Assembly (NCBI GenBank): GCA_017427685.1
Contig: JAFRSH010000036.1
Span: forward strand, 62,001 to 126,000
Direction: 5' to 3'
Origin: Lachnospiraceae bacterium
Lineage (GTDB): Bacteria; Bacillota; Clostridia; Lachnospirales; Lachnospiraceae
Length of the DNA stretch: 64,000 nucleotides
A program made the translations under genes and the position numbers. The notes under the pieces were generated by a model. That model was not told the DNA's origin, did not search any database, and saw only the letters and a list, made by a program, of their open reading frames with translations. This document shows positions 36,767-45,271 of the stretch, in pieces; within the stretch, counting starts at the first letter, position 1, and each line of letters starts with the position of its first letter.

Positions 36767-36812
36767 AAAGGTCTCTGCCGCCGGGTGCGGGAGAGACCTT
36801 TTCAAATCTTTT
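36767..36812 (+). terminator. Terminator of the HMA protein gene
   Basis: AAAGGTCTCT (36767-36776) pairs with AGAGACCTTT (36792-36801), with a GCCG/GGTGCGG loop, followed by a T-rich tract to about 36812. Confidence 0.85.
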
Positions 36813-36850
36813 ATATTCATTAAAAAAAAATAAACTTTTTTAAGCATATC

Positions 36851-36879
36851 TTGACTTTCCCACTCAATCATTTATGATT
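36851..36879 (+). promoter_or_regulatory. fab operon promoter with operator dyad
   Basis: TTGACT (36851-36856) and TATGAT (36873-36878) are 16 bp apart. A dyad AATCAT-TT-ATGATT (36866-36879) covers the -10, a typical place for a MarR-family (FabT-like) repressor. The flank is very AT-rich. Confidence 0.75.
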
Positions 36880-36963
36880 CAAAAGGACGACGAAACGTAA
36901 GTAATTTTAATTAAATAATTTTCCCTACGGAAAACAGTACTATATCATAAGGAGACGAAAACT

Positions 36964-37188
36964 ATGTTTGACGACGTAAAAGAAATCATTGTAAACACCC
37001 TTGGCTGTCAGGAGGACAGCGTCACACTTGATGCCAACCTTTTTGATGACCTCGGCGCCGATTCACTCGATGCCGTTGAGCTTTCACTCTCCATCGAGGA
37101 GAAGACGGGCATCGCCATCGATCAGGATGCCATGGTAAACATCAAGACGGTGGAAGACATCATGAACTATCTCGAGGAGCACAAGTAA
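36964..37188 (+). CDS. acpP: Acyl carrier protein
   Basis: The 74-residue acidic protein has the phosphopantetheine attachment motif GADSLDAVEL, with the modified Ser in DSLD. It carries growing acyl chains for the fatty-acid synthase encoded downstream. A strong AAGGAGACG site precedes the ATG. It is the first gene of the fab operon, 30 bp before fabH, under a promoter with an AT-rich dyad. Length and sequence are ordinary for type II systems. Confidence 0.98.
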   Translation: MFDDVKEIIVNTLGCQEDSVTLDANLFDDLGADSLDAVELSLSIEEKTGIAIDQDAMVNIKTVEDIMNYLEEHK

Positions 37189-37218
37189 TTCTGTTTTTTA
37201 CAGAGAGAGGAGAATCAT

Positions 37219-38142
37219 ATGACCGGAATCAAGATTCTTTCGACAGGCAGCTGCGTACCCAGACGTGTTATGACAAACGACGACCTTGCGCAGATCGTTG
37301 AAACAAGCGATGAATGGATCCAGAAGCGTACCGGCATGAGCGAGAGGCATTATGTCGGAGAAGGCGAGGACATGACCTATCTTTCGGAGATGGCCGCTCG
37401 CGAGGCGATCGAGCGCTCGGGGATCGACAAATCCGATATCGGCGTGATCATTGTGAGCACCGTTTCGGGTGAGTATTATTCTCCTTCGACGGCGTGCCTC
37501 TTACAGAGCAGGCTCGGACTTGTTCACGACCTCGTTGCTCTCGATGTGAGCGCGGGTTGTTCGGGATTTATCTTCGGACTTGAGACCATCAGAGCGCTTA
37601 TGCTGGCAAGGAACGCTAAAGCCGGCCTTATCGTCGGTGCCGAAGTGCTCTCGAAGAAGCTTGACATGACCGACAGGACCACATGCGTACTCTTCGGAGA
37701 CGGTGCGGCCGCTGCTGTTGTGGCTCTTGACGAGAGACCCTATTTCTCGGAGATAGGCGTTGACGGAGACGAAGAGATGATCAACATCAAGGTTTCGGAC
37801 GGACATATCCACATGGACGGCCAGGGAACCTACAAGTTCGCCGTAAAGACTGTTCCGGAAGTTATAGAAAAGGTTGTGGAAAAGGCCGGACTCACGTATG
37901 ATGATATTGACCATTACGTGCTCCATCAGGCGAACCTGCGCATCATCGAGTCGATCGCGAAGAAGGTGAACCAGCCCATGGAGAAGTTCGTGGTCAACAT
38001 CGAGAAGTACGGCAATACATCCGCGGCAAGCGTCGGACTGGCGCTTGACGAAGCGTACAAGACCAACCGCATCAAAGAAGGCGACAGGACGCTGCTGTGT
38101 GCATTTGGCGCCGGACGTACGTGGGGTACTGTAATAATCTAA
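37219..38142 (+). CDS. fabH: 3-oxoacyl-ACP synthase III
   Basis: The 307-residue enzyme condenses an acyl-CoA with malonyl-ACP to start fatty-acid synthesis. The active-site Cys lies in DVSAGCSGF, the His in YVLHQANLRII and the Asn in KYGNTSAASV, the complete Cys-His-Asn triad. Length is normal (about 310-330). It follows acpP closely with a GAGAGGAG site. A 191-bp gap containing a long hairpin element separates it from fabK; that gap is unusual within an otherwise tight operon. Confidence 0.97.
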   Translation: MTGIKILSTGSCVPRRVMTNDDLAQIVETSDEWIQKRTGMSERHYVGEGEDMTYLSEMAAREAIERSGIDKSDIGVIIVSTVSGEYYSPSTACLLQSRLGLVHDLVALDVSAGCSGFIFGLETIRALMLARNAKAGLIVGAEVLSKKLDMTDRTTCVLFGDGAAAAVVALDERPYFSEIGVDGDEEMINIKVSDGHIHMDGQGTYKFAVKTVPEVIEKVVEKAGLTYDDIDHYVLHQANLRIIESIAKKVNQPMEKFVVNIEKYGNTSAASVGLALDEAYKTNRIKEGDRTLLCAFGAGRTWGTVII

Positions 38143-38158
38143 TGTGTTTTATACGTGA

Positions 38159-38310
38159 AATAGTAAATGCGTCTCCGCGCCGAAATGTTCTCCGAAAACC
38201 ATATGGAGCGTCGGTACTTAGCGACCGTCTTAGGGTCGCTTACGTACCGTTACGCGGAATCTGGAGCGGAAGCGTTTTTCGGAGAATGTTTCGTGCAGGA
38301 GACGCCATTA
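38159..38310 (+). repeat. Long hairpin element, copy A (inside the fab operon)
   Basis: This ~150-bp structured element lies between fabH and fabK. After AATAGTAAAT (38159-38168, also present at copy B), outer arms GCGTCTCC (38169-38176) and GGAGACGC (38298-38305) pair. Next, TTCTCCGAAAA (from 38188) pairs with TTTTCGGAGAA near 38276-38286. The 46-bp core at 38209-38254 forms CGT/ACG, CGGTAC/GTACCG and GCGACC/GGTCGC stems with a 7-nt loop. Copy B at 54419 has the same core at 39 of 46 positions; its outer arms have a different sequence but still pair. There is no T-tract, so it is unlikely to be a simple terminator. Confidence 0.85.
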
Positions 38311-38333
38311 AGTAATATAAAAGGAAACATATA

Positions 38334-39266
38334 ATGCTTATAAACGAGTTAACGGGTACACAGTACCCCATCATACAGGGCGGTATGGCAAATATCGCAA
38401 CAGGCGCCTTCGCAGCAGCCGTTTCAAATGCGGGAGCCCTCGGGCTCGTCGCTTCGGGCGGCATGAATGCGGAGGCTCTCTGTAAGGAGATAAGGATCTG
38501 CAAGAGTCTCACCGACAAGCCTTTCGGTGTGAACCTCATGCTCCTCAACCCCGACGTTGACAACATCGCGCAGATGCTCGTCGAGGAGAAAGTAACGTTT
38601 ATAACCACGGGCGCGGGTAACCCGGCCAAGTACATGGCAGCGTGGAAGTCGATCGGCGCGAAGGTGTTCCCTGTGGTCGCTTCGGTGGCACTTGCAAGGA
38701 TCGCCGAGAGATCGGGAGCTGACGCAGTAATAGCTGAAGGCGGCGAGTCCGGCGGACATGTCGGCGACATGACGACCATGACGCTTCTGCCCCAGGTGGT
38801 TGACGCGGTGAATATCCCCGTTATCGGTGCGGGCGGTATCGCGGACGGCAGACAGATGGCAGCGGCGATGCTTCTCGGAGCAAGCGGCGTGCAGATCGGA
38901 ACATGCCTCCTCGTTTCGGAGGAGTGCCCGATCCATGACAACTACAAGCAGGCTCTCATTAAGGCCAAGGACAATTCCACCACGGTTACGGGTCGAAGTC
39001 AGGGTGCACCCGTGCGTATCATCAAGAACGAGATGGCGCGCGAGTACCTGAAGCTTGAGGCATCGGGTGCCGACAGGGAAGAGCTCGAGAAGATAACGCT
39101 CGGCGGACTGAGGCGCGCAGTGCTCGACGGCGACATGATCAGAGGCTCCGTTATGGCGGGCCAGGTCTGCGGTCAGCTCAAGGAAGTAAGTCCGGTTGCA
39201 GATATATTAAAAAATTTGTATAATGGAGCGGTGGAAATTTTAGGCCGCGCACAAAATCTCCTTTAA
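38334..39266 (+). CDS. fabK: Enoyl-ACP reductase, FMN-dependent FabK type
   Basis: The 310-residue flavoprotein reduces trans-2-enoyl-ACP in fatty-acid elongation. It is a TIM barrel of the nitronate-monooxygenase superfamily; FabK-type features are the N-terminal YPIIQGGMAN, EGGESGGHVG with the catalytic His, and GAGGIADGRQ for FMN phosphate. It is an alternative to FabI and triclosan-insensitive in family terms. It sits in the usual Clostridia/Streptococcus position before fabD. The start is supported by AAAGGAAAC. The preceding gap carries the long hairpin element A. Confidence 0.96.
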   Translation: MLINELTGTQYPIIQGGMANIATGAFAAAVSNAGALGLVASGGMNAEALCKEIRICKSLTDKPFGVNLMLLNPDVDNIAQMLVEEKVTFITTGAGNPAKYMAAWKSIGAKVFPVVASVALARIAERSGADAVIAEGGESGGHVGDMTTMTLLPQVVDAVNIPVIGAGGIADGRQMAAAMLLGASGVQIGTCLLVSEECPIHDNYKQALIKAKDNSTTVTGRSQGAPVRIIKNEMAREYLKLEASGADREELEKITLGGLRRAVLDGDMIRGSVMAGQVCGQLKEVSPVADILKNLYNGAVEILGRAQNLL

Positions 39267-39278
39267 GGGGTATCGTTT

Positions 39279-40229
39279 ATGAAGATAGGATTTGTTTATG
39301 CCGGCCAGGGAGCTCAGCGCGTCGGCATGGGACAGGATTTTTACAACGAGTCCGAAGTGTTCCGCACTTCGCTTGACGCGGTGGCAGAGTCTCTTAAGGG
39401 AGACCTCGGACTTGACATTAAAGACCTCAGTTTTAACGGTCCGCTCGAGAAGCTTTCTCTCACAGCGTACACGCAGCCCGCGATGGTCGCATTCGCCGTG
39501 GGAGTGACGAAGGTGCTCGCTGCGGAGGGGATCACCCCCGAGTACGCTCTCGGCCTCAGCCTCGGCGAATACTCGGCGCTTTTTGCGGCAGGGATCCTCT
39601 CGGAAGAGGACGTGGTTAAGCTCGTGGCCAAGCGTGGCGCATTCATGACCCGCGCGGCAGAGGGACTTTCGGTCGGTATGGCTGCAGTGCTCGGAGTCGA
39701 GCGCGGCGTGATCGAGGATTGCTGTGCGAAGGCAGCAGGCGAGACAGGCAAGGTGGTTTCACCCGCCAACTACAACTGCCCCGGTCAGATCGTCATCTCG
39801 GGCGACAAAGAGGGCGTCGACAGGGCGACCGAGCTTCTTAAGGAAGCCGGAGCCAAAAGGATCGTTCCGCTCAATGTCAGCGGTCCGTTCCATACAGCGC
39901 TTATGAAGCCCGCCGGAGATCTCCTTGCAGAGGAGATGAAGAATGTAGAGTTCAAAGAGGGGAACCTCGAGGTTGTATATAACGCGATCGGAAGAGCGAA
40001 GAACGCCGGCGAGTCCGTTCCGCAGCTTCTCGAGAAGCAGGTACAGTCGCCCGTTTACCTTGAGGATTCGATCAGGTTTATGGCGCAGCAGGGAGTCGAC
40101 ACTTTCGTGGAGATAGGTCCCGGCAAGGTCATAAGCGGATTTGTTAAGAAGACACTCAGTGATGTTAAGATCCTCTCGATCGATACGTACGAGGATCTGA
40201 AGAACGTGACAGCGGAGCTTGGTAAGTGA
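39279..40229 (+). CDS. fabD: Malonyl-CoA:ACP transacylase
   Basis: The 316-residue enzyme transfers malonyl from CoA to ACP. The catalytic Ser lies in GLSLGEYSALFAAG, the His in SGPFHTALM, and the N-terminus has the family opening FVYAGQGAQRVGMG. Length fits. It starts 12 bp after fabK and is followed by fabG after 36 bp. Confidence 0.97.
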   Translation: MKIGFVYAGQGAQRVGMGQDFYNESEVFRTSLDAVAESLKGDLGLDIKDLSFNGPLEKLSLTAYTQPAMVAFAVGVTKVLAAEGITPEYALGLSLGEYSALFAAGILSEEDVVKLVAKRGAFMTRAAEGLSVGMAAVLGVERGVIEDCCAKAAGETGKVVSPANYNCPGQIVISGDKEGVDRATELLKEAGAKRIVPLNVSGPFHTALMKPAGDLLAEEMKNVEFKEGNLEVVYNAIGRAKNAGESVPQLLEKQVQSPVYLEDSIRFMAQQGVDTFVEIGPGKVISGFVKKTLSDVKILSIDTYEDLKNVTAELGK

Positions 40230-40265
40230 CCCGGCACCGTTCGACACAGGAAAAGTGAGGAAGAA

Positions 40266-40991
40266 ATGAGCGTAGCTTTGGTTACCGGAGGAGGCAGAGG
40301 GATCGGTCGCGTTATCGCGCAGACTCTCGCCGAGAAAGGATTTGATGTCGCAGTTTGCTATGCGGGCAACGAAGCGGCAGCGAGGGAAAGCGTCGCAGCC
40401 TGCGAAGCAGCGGGTGTGAAGGCGATCTGTGTGAAGGCTGACGTGAGCCGGCAGGAGGATGTCGACAACATGTTTGCGGCTGTCAAAGAGCAGCTCGGAG
40501 CGGTCGACGTGCTCGTCAACAACGCGGGCATCACGCGCGACAACCTTATGATCCGTATGTCTCTCGACGATTATGAGGCAGTCCTTGACACCAACCTCAA
40601 GGGCGCGTTCCTTTGCACGAAGACAGCGATCAAAGATATGATGAAGAGCCGTAAGGGCAAGATCATAAACATTACATCGATCGTCGGTATCACGGGTAAT
40701 GCCGGACAGACAAACTATGCAGCCAGCAAAGCGGGTCTTATCGGACTCACGAAGTCCGTGGCACGCGAGTACGGCGTCAAGGGGATCTGTGTCAACGCGG
40801 TTGCACCCGGATTTATAGAGACAGAGATGACGGAAGTCCTTCCCGAAGCAGTTAAGAACGAGTACCTCTCGCGCATCCCTTTGAAGCGTTTCGGAGATCC
40901 TAAGGACGTTGCGAACGTCGTGGCTTTCCTTGCGAGCGAAGGTGCGGATTATGTCACGGGACAGGTGATCGAGGTCACCGGGGGAATGTGA
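40266..40991 (+). CDS. fabG: 3-oxoacyl-ACP reductase
   Basis: The 241-residue short-chain dehydrogenase has the cofactor motif GGGRGIGRVIA near the N-terminus, NNAGI at about residue 83 and the catalytic Ser-Tyr-Lys in ITSIVG and QTNYAASKAG. It reduces 3-ketoacyl-ACP with NADPH in each elongation round. The start is supported by a GTGAGGAAGAA site. It is the fifth gene of the operon, 36 bp after fabD. Confidence 0.97.
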   Translation: MSVALVTGGGRGIGRVIAQTLAEKGFDVAVCYAGNEAAARESVAACEAAGVKAICVKADVSRQEDVDNMFAAVKEQLGAVDVLVNNAGITRDNLMIRMSLDDYEAVLDTNLKGAFLCTKTAIKDMMKSRKGKIINITSIVGITGNAGQTNYAASKAGLIGLTKSVAREYGVKGICVNAVAPGFIETEMTEVLPEAVKNEYLSRIPLKRFGDPKDVANVVAFLASEGADYVTGQVIEVTGGM

Positions 40992-41036
40992 CCGTTATCA
41001 TTCGGAGAAGGATTAAATCCAAAGGAGATTCTGTAA

Positions 41037-42269
41037 ATGAGAAGAGTAGTTATTACGGGTATGGGAACCGTGAATCCGCTTGCGAACAACGTGGCGGACA
41101 CATGGGAGAGCGTTAAGGCCGGCAAGTGCGGCATCGCCCCCATAACCAGATTTGATACAACAGAATTCAAGGTTAAGCTTGCAGCCGAGGTCAAGGACCT
41201 CGACAGAGTTGAGATCCTCGGAGTCAAAGAAGCAAAGAGAATGGACCTCTACTGCCAGTACGCTTGCATCGCTGCCATGGAAGCAGCACGTGACTGCGGA
41301 CTTGAATTCCCTCCCAAAGATGCGGACCGTTGCGGATGTATCATTTCATCCGGTATCGGCGGACTTTCGACGATCGTTGACGAGGAATGCAAGGGCGGCG
41401 AGAGAGGCTACAAGTTCATCTCTCCCTACTTTATCCCCATGGCCATCAGCAACATGGCGGCAGGTCAGATCGCTATCCAGTACGGACTTAAGGGCATCTG
41501 CACGGCAGTCGTAACGGCTTGCGCAGGCTCGAACAACGCCATCGGAGAAGCGTTCCACAGGATCCGCTACGGTCATGAAGACCTCATGCTCTGCGGCGGT
41601 GCCGAGAGCGTGGTACTTCCCCTTGCGGTAGCGGGCTTCCAGTCCATGAAGGCACTCAGCACAAGCGAGGACCCGAACCGTGCGTCGATCCCGTTCGACA
41701 AGGAGCGCGGAGGCTTCGTTATGGGCGAAGGCGCTGGAGTACTTGTTATCGAAGAGCTTGAGCACGCGCTTGCGCGCGGTGCCAAGATCTACGCCGAGAT
41801 CATCGGTTACGGCACGAACTGCGACGCGCATCACATCACGGCACCCGCACCCGACGGTGAAGGCGGAGCCAAGTGTATGGAGCTTGCGATCAAGGACGCA
41901 GGTATCGAGAAAGAAGAAGTTGACTACATAAACGCTCACGGAACAGGCACTTCGCTCAACGATTCGGGCGAGACACGTGCGATCAGGAGAGCCTTCGGCG
42001 ATCATGCCGACAAGCTTATGGTAAGCTCGACCAAGTCGATGACCGGTCACCTCCTCGGTGCAGCAGGTGCGATCGAGGCGATCATCACATCGCTCGCGCT
42101 CAGGGACAGCTTCGTTCCTCCGACCATCAACTACAAAGAGCCCGATCCCGAATGCGACCTCGACATCGTACCCAACAAGGGACGTGAGCGCGAGATCAAC
42201 GTTGCGCTTTCGAACGCGCTCGGTTTCGGCGGCCACAACGCGAGTGTGGTATTTAAAAAGTACAAATAA
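41037..42269 (+). CDS. fabF: 3-oxoacyl-ACP synthase II
   Basis: The 410-residue condensing enzyme elongates acyl-ACP with malonyl-ACP. The catalytic Cys is in VTACAGSNNAIGEA, the two His residues are in NAHGTGTSLND and SMTGHLLGAAGAIE, and Lys lies between them, giving the Cys-His-His triad of KASII. Length is standard (~410-415). It is preceded by AAAGGAGAT. Elongation to long chains and temperature control of unsaturation are family roles; the unsaturation step would need a FabZ/FabM-type isomerase that I do not see here. Confidence 0.97.
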   Translation: MRRVVITGMGTVNPLANNVADTWESVKAGKCGIAPITRFDTTEFKVKLAAEVKDLDRVEILGVKEAKRMDLYCQYACIAAMEAARDCGLEFPPKDADRCGCIISSGIGGLSTIVDEECKGGERGYKFISPYFIPMAISNMAAGQIAIQYGLKGICTAVVTACAGSNNAIGEAFHRIRYGHEDLMLCGGAESVVLPLAVAGFQSMKALSTSEDPNRASIPFDKERGGFVMGEGAGVLVIEELEHALARGAKIYAEIIGYGTNCDAHHITAPAPDGEGGAKCMELAIKDAGIEKEEVDYINAHGTGTSLNDSGETRAIRRAFGDHADKLMVSSTKSMTGHLLGAAGAIEAIITSLALRDSFVPPTINYKEPDPECDLDIVPNKGREREINVALSNALGFGGHNASVVFKKYK

Positions 42270-42318
42270 ACCGGACATATAAGACGGATGGGAAATAAAA
42301 TAATAAGGGAGCTTTAAA

Positions 42319-42747
42319 ATGACTTTAGATTCGGTACAGATACAGGAGATCCTGCCTCACAGATATCCTTTTCTTATGGTGGATAAGATCACGGAGTGTG
42401 AGCCGGGAGTAGCAGCAAAGGGTGTTAAGTGCGTTACCGCGAACGAAATGCAGTTCCTCGGACACTTCCCCGGACATCCCGTGATGCCGGGAGTGCTCAT
42501 CATCGAAGCACTTGCACAGGTCGGAGCGGTCGTACTCCTCACACAGCCCGAGAACAAGGGCAAGATCGCATATTTCGGCGGGATCAGGAACGCTAGATTC
42601 AGGAAACAGGTCGTGCCGGGTGACGTACTCGAGCTTGACTGCAAGATCACAGCCATCAAAGGACCCATGGGCCGCGGCGAGGCGGTTGCTACCGTCGACG
42701 GACAGGTTGCGGTAAAAGCGGAATTTTCGTTCGCACTGGGAGATTGA
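42319..42747 (+). CDS. fabZ: 3-hydroxyacyl-ACP dehydratase
   Basis: The 142-residue hot-dog-fold enzyme dehydrates 3-hydroxyacyl-ACP. The catalytic His and Glu lie in [19 protein letters not shown], and [13 protein letters not shown] opens the protein, as in FabZ. Length fits (~140-150). The stop overlaps the promoter of the MarR regulator. No biotin carboxyl carrier or acetyl-CoA carboxylase genes are in the cluster, unlike many Clostridia fab operons. Confidence 0.97.
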   Translation: MTLDSVQIQEILPHRYPFLMVDKITECEPGVAAKGVKCVTANEMQFLGHFPGHPVMPGVLIIEALAQVGAVVLLTQPENKGKIAYFGGIRNARFRKQVVPGDVLELDCKITAIKGPMGRGEAVATVDGQVAVKAEFSFALGD

Positions 42748-42771
42748 AATCCTTCGCGGGAAAATGATAAT
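42744..42771 (+). promoter_or_regulatory. Promoter of the MarR-type regulator
   Basis: TTGAAA (42744-42749) overlaps the fabZ stop and is 16 bp from GATAAT (42766-42771). A weak dyad ATACA-GATT-GTAT lies immediately downstream (about 42772-42784), a possible autoregulatory site. Confidence 0.7.
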
Positions 42772-42814
42772 ATACAGATTGTATGATAGGAACTTATGAG
42801 AAGGGAGTATTGCT

Positions 42815-43270
42815 ATGCTCGAAAAATCATTACTTGATGTTCACACCAAACTCAAGATCCATTTTTATCAGGAGATGTTCAAACGTCTCAACAGCCGCGA
42901 GACTTCTCTGTCGACGGTGGAAACCTTCTGCGTTGAGGTGATCCATGCTCTCGGAGAGCCCACGATCGCTCAGTTTTCCAAGTTCATCAACGTTTCGTCT
43001 CCGAACGCGACGTACAAGGTGAACAGCCTTATCAAGAAGGGCTACATCGAAAGGATCAGGTCTACGACCGACAAGCGTGAGTACCATCTGCGCGTCACCG
43101 ACAAGTTCCGTAACTACTACGCACTCTCCAGTGACTACGTGGACGAGGTAGTCCGTCGCGCACGTGAACGCTTCGAGCCGAAGACCGTGGAAGAGCTCGA
43201 CACCTTCCTTTCGATCATGTCGGAAGAGCTCATGAGCGACGTTCCGATCAATACAAGCTATGACGAGTAA
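42815..43270 (+). CDS. MarR-family regulator, probable FabT-like fab repressor
   Basis: The 151-residue winged-helix protein has the MarR layout: N-terminal dimer helices, an HTH around PTIAQFSKFINVSSPNATYKVNSLI, a wing with STTDKREYHLRVT and a C-terminal dimer helix. Its position directly after the fab operon, with a dyad over the fab promoter, suggests it represses fatty-acid synthesis in response to acyl-ACP, as FabT does in streptococci. The HTH is followed by DKREYHL where typical MarR wings have DRR, a small family variation. The regulon is inferred from context only. Confidence 0.82.
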   Translation: MLEKSLLDVHTKLKIHFYQEMFKRLNSRETSLSTVETFCVEVIHALGEPTIAQFSKFINVSSPNATYKVNSLIKKGYIERIRSTTDKREYHLRVTDKFRNYYALSSDYVDEVVRRARERFEPKTVEELDTFLSIMSEELMSDVPINTSYDE

Positions 43271-43277
43271 AACTATG

Positions 43278-43304
43278 AAGACTCCGTAAGGGGTCTTCTT
43301 CTTT
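43278..43304 (+). terminator. Terminator of the MarR regulator gene
   Basis: AAGACTCC (43278-43285) pairs with GGGGTCTT (43290-43297) around GTAA, one G-T pair, followed by CTTCTTT. It overlaps the -35 of the next promoter. Confidence 0.85.
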
Positions 43305-43330
43305 ACATAGGAAAATTCTTGTGCTACAAT
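43302..43330 (+). promoter_or_regulatory. Promoter of the PPi-PFK gene
   Basis: TTTACA (43302-43307) and TACAAT (43325-43330) with 17-bp spacing, about 54 bp before the ATG. Confidence 0.8.
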
Positions 43331-43383
43331 ACTCCGCGAATGTTATTTCAAACCTAATAAATTCACATAGAAGGAGTACCATC

Positions 43384-45042
43384 ATGAATCTTTCACCACT
43401 TCAGAAAGCTCGCTACGCATACGCTCCCAAGCTTCCCGGAATGCTTCGCGCAGGTATCGCGAACATCACCGTCAGTGAAGGCAAGGAAACAAACAGCGTT
43501 GCTGATTGCGACAAGATCAAGGCAATGTTCCCCAACACCTACGGCAAGAAGGAGATCACCTTCGTTAAGGGCAGCAACAACGCTCCCGCCAAGAAGCAGG
43601 TAGTAGGTGTTATCCTTTCGGGCGGACAGGCACCCGGCGGACACAACGTAGTTTGCGGTCTTTACGATGCTCTTAAGGCTGCCGACAAGAACAACGTTCT
43701 TCTCGGATTCAAGGGCGGCCCCAGCGGTCTCCTTGAGGACAGCTACATCGAGTTCACAGACGATTACATCGATCAGTTCAGGAACACCGGCGGTTTCGAT
43801 ATCATCGGTTCCGGCAGAACAAAGCTTGAGACAACAGAGCAGTTTGCTGTTGCTTCGGAAGTTTGCAAGAAGCACGGCATCACAGCTATCGTTATCATCG
43901 GCGGTGACGATTCCAACACAAACGCAGCCGTTCTCGCAGAGTACATGGCAGCCAACAACACAGGCGTTCAGGTTATCGGTTGCCCCAAGACCATCGACGG
44001 TGACTTAAAGAACGAGGACATCGAGGCTTCGTTCGGTTTCGATACAGCTACAAAGACATACAGCGAGCTCATCGGTAACATCGAGAGAGATGCCAACTCC
44101 GCTAAGAAGTACTGGCACTTCATCAAGGTTATGGGTCGTTCGGCTTCTCACGTTGCACTTGAGTGCGCACTTGAGACACAGCCCAACATCTGCCTTATCG
44201 GTGAGGAAGTTGCAGCCAAGAAGATGAGCCTTTCACAGATCGCCGACATCATCGCTGATTCGGTTGAGAAGAGAGCAGCTAACGGCAACAACTTCGGTGT
44301 AGCTATCATCCCCGAGGGTATCGTAGAGTTCGTTCCCGAGTTCTCAAAGCTCATTGCTGAGATCAACGAGCTCCTTGCAGGCGAGAAGACAGCACAGTTC
44401 AACGCTCTTCCCGACTGGGCTTCCAAGTATGATTTCATCAAGAAGGGTCTCTCGGCAGAGTCCTTCGCAGTATTTGATATCCTTCCCGAGGAGATCGGCA
44501 AGCAGCTCTTCCTCGAGAGAGATCCTCACGGCAACGTACAGGTTTCCCTCATCGAGTCCGAGAAGCTCTTCGCTCTTCTTGTTGCAGACAAGCTCGCAGC
44601 AAGGAAGGCAGCCGGCACCTACAAGGGCAAGTTCGCTACACAGCATCACTTCTTCGGTTACGAAGGAAGATGCGCATTCCCTTCGAACTTCGATTCGGAT
44701 TACTGCTACTCGCTCGGATACAACGCATTCATGCTCATCTCTTACGGCTACAACGGCTACCTCTCGAAGGTTTCCAACATCAGCAAGCCTGCTGATCAGT
44801 GGGTTGCAGGCGGTATGCCCATCACAAAGATGATGAACATGGAGCGCAGAAACGGTGCTGACAAGCCCGTTATCAGAAAGGCTCTCGTTGAGCTTGACGG
44901 CAAGCCCTTCAAGTATTTCGAGGCACACAGAAACGAGTGGGCTGTTGAGACAGCATTCACATATCCCGGTGCTATCCAGTACTACGGACCTGCTGAGGTT
45001 TGTGACATCACAACCAGAACCCTTGCTCTTGAGAAGGGCTGA
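43384..45042 (+). CDS. pfp: Pyrophosphate-fructose 6-phosphate 1-phosphotransferase
   Basis: The 552-residue enzyme phosphorylates fructose 6-phosphate using pyrophosphate. [16 protein letters not shown] and [11 protein letters not shown] mark the family; the GGDD form indicates PPi rather than ATP dependence. The catalytic region [11 protein letters not shown] and MGRSASH are intact. The length fits the long plant-beta-subunit-like PFP group. I chose the ATG at 43384 because of the GAAGGAG site; the frame is open back to 43321, but that lies in the promoter. Codon use looks strongly biased towards a few preferred codons (AAG, CTT, ATC), consistent with high expression of a glycolytic enzyme. 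The terminator follows 40 bp after the stop. Confidence 0.96.
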   Translation: MNLSPLQKARYAYAPKLPGMLRAGIANITVSEGKETNSVADCDKIKAMFPNTYGKKEITFVKGSNNAPAKKQVVGVILSGGQAPGGHNVVCGLYDALKAADKNNVLLGFKGGPSGLLEDSYIEFTDDYIDQFRNTGGFDIIGSGRTKLETTEQFAVASEVCKKHGITAIVIIGGDDSNTNAAVLAEYMAANNTGVQVIGCPKTIDGDLKNEDIEASFGFDTATKTYSELIGNIERDANSAKKYWHFIKVMGRSASHVALECALETQPNICLIGEEVAAKKMSLSQIADIIADSVEKRAANGNNFGVAIIPEGIVEFVPEFSKLIAEINELLAGEKTAQFNALPDWASKYDFIKKGLSAESFAVFDILPEEIGKQLFLERDPHGNVQVSLIESEKLFALLVADKLAARKAAGTYKGKFATQHHFFGYEGRCAFPSNFDSDYCYSLGYNAFMLISYGYNGYLSKVSNISKPADQWVAGGMPITKMMNMERRNGADKPVIRKALVELDGKPFKYFEAHRNEWAVETAFTYPGAIQYYGPAEVCDITTRTLALEKG

Positions 45043-45085
45043 TATCAGAGGCTAAAGTTACGCCTGACCACATAGGCGTTGATGA

Positions 45086-45109
45086 GGGCACCCCGCGCGG
45101 GTGCCCTTT
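45086..45109 (+). terminator. Terminator of the PPi-PFK gene
   Basis: GGGCACCC (45086-45093) and GGGTGCCC (45099-45106) form a perfect 8-bp stem with a CGCGC loop, then TTTAACGTTT. An upstream hairpin ACGCCT/AGGCGT (about 45060-45079) adds to the structure. Confidence 0.85.
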
Positions 45110-45146
45110 AACGTTTATGTGGGACGCCCGGGGGTATCCTCATCTC

Positions 45147-45175
45147 TTGAATGAAAGTGATGATTATGTTATCAT
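45147..45175 (+). promoter_or_regulatory. Promoter of the hybrid histidine kinase
   Basis: TTGAAT (45147-45152) and TATCAT (45170-45175) with a 17-bp spacer. Confidence 0.7.
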
Positions 45176-45271
45176 CTAGTGGTGAGAAAAGCCTAAAACA
45201 GGGCATTTCATAAATGCTTGTTTATGATGATCCGTGAACCCGGAGGAGAGTTCGCGGTTAAGGAGGCACAG

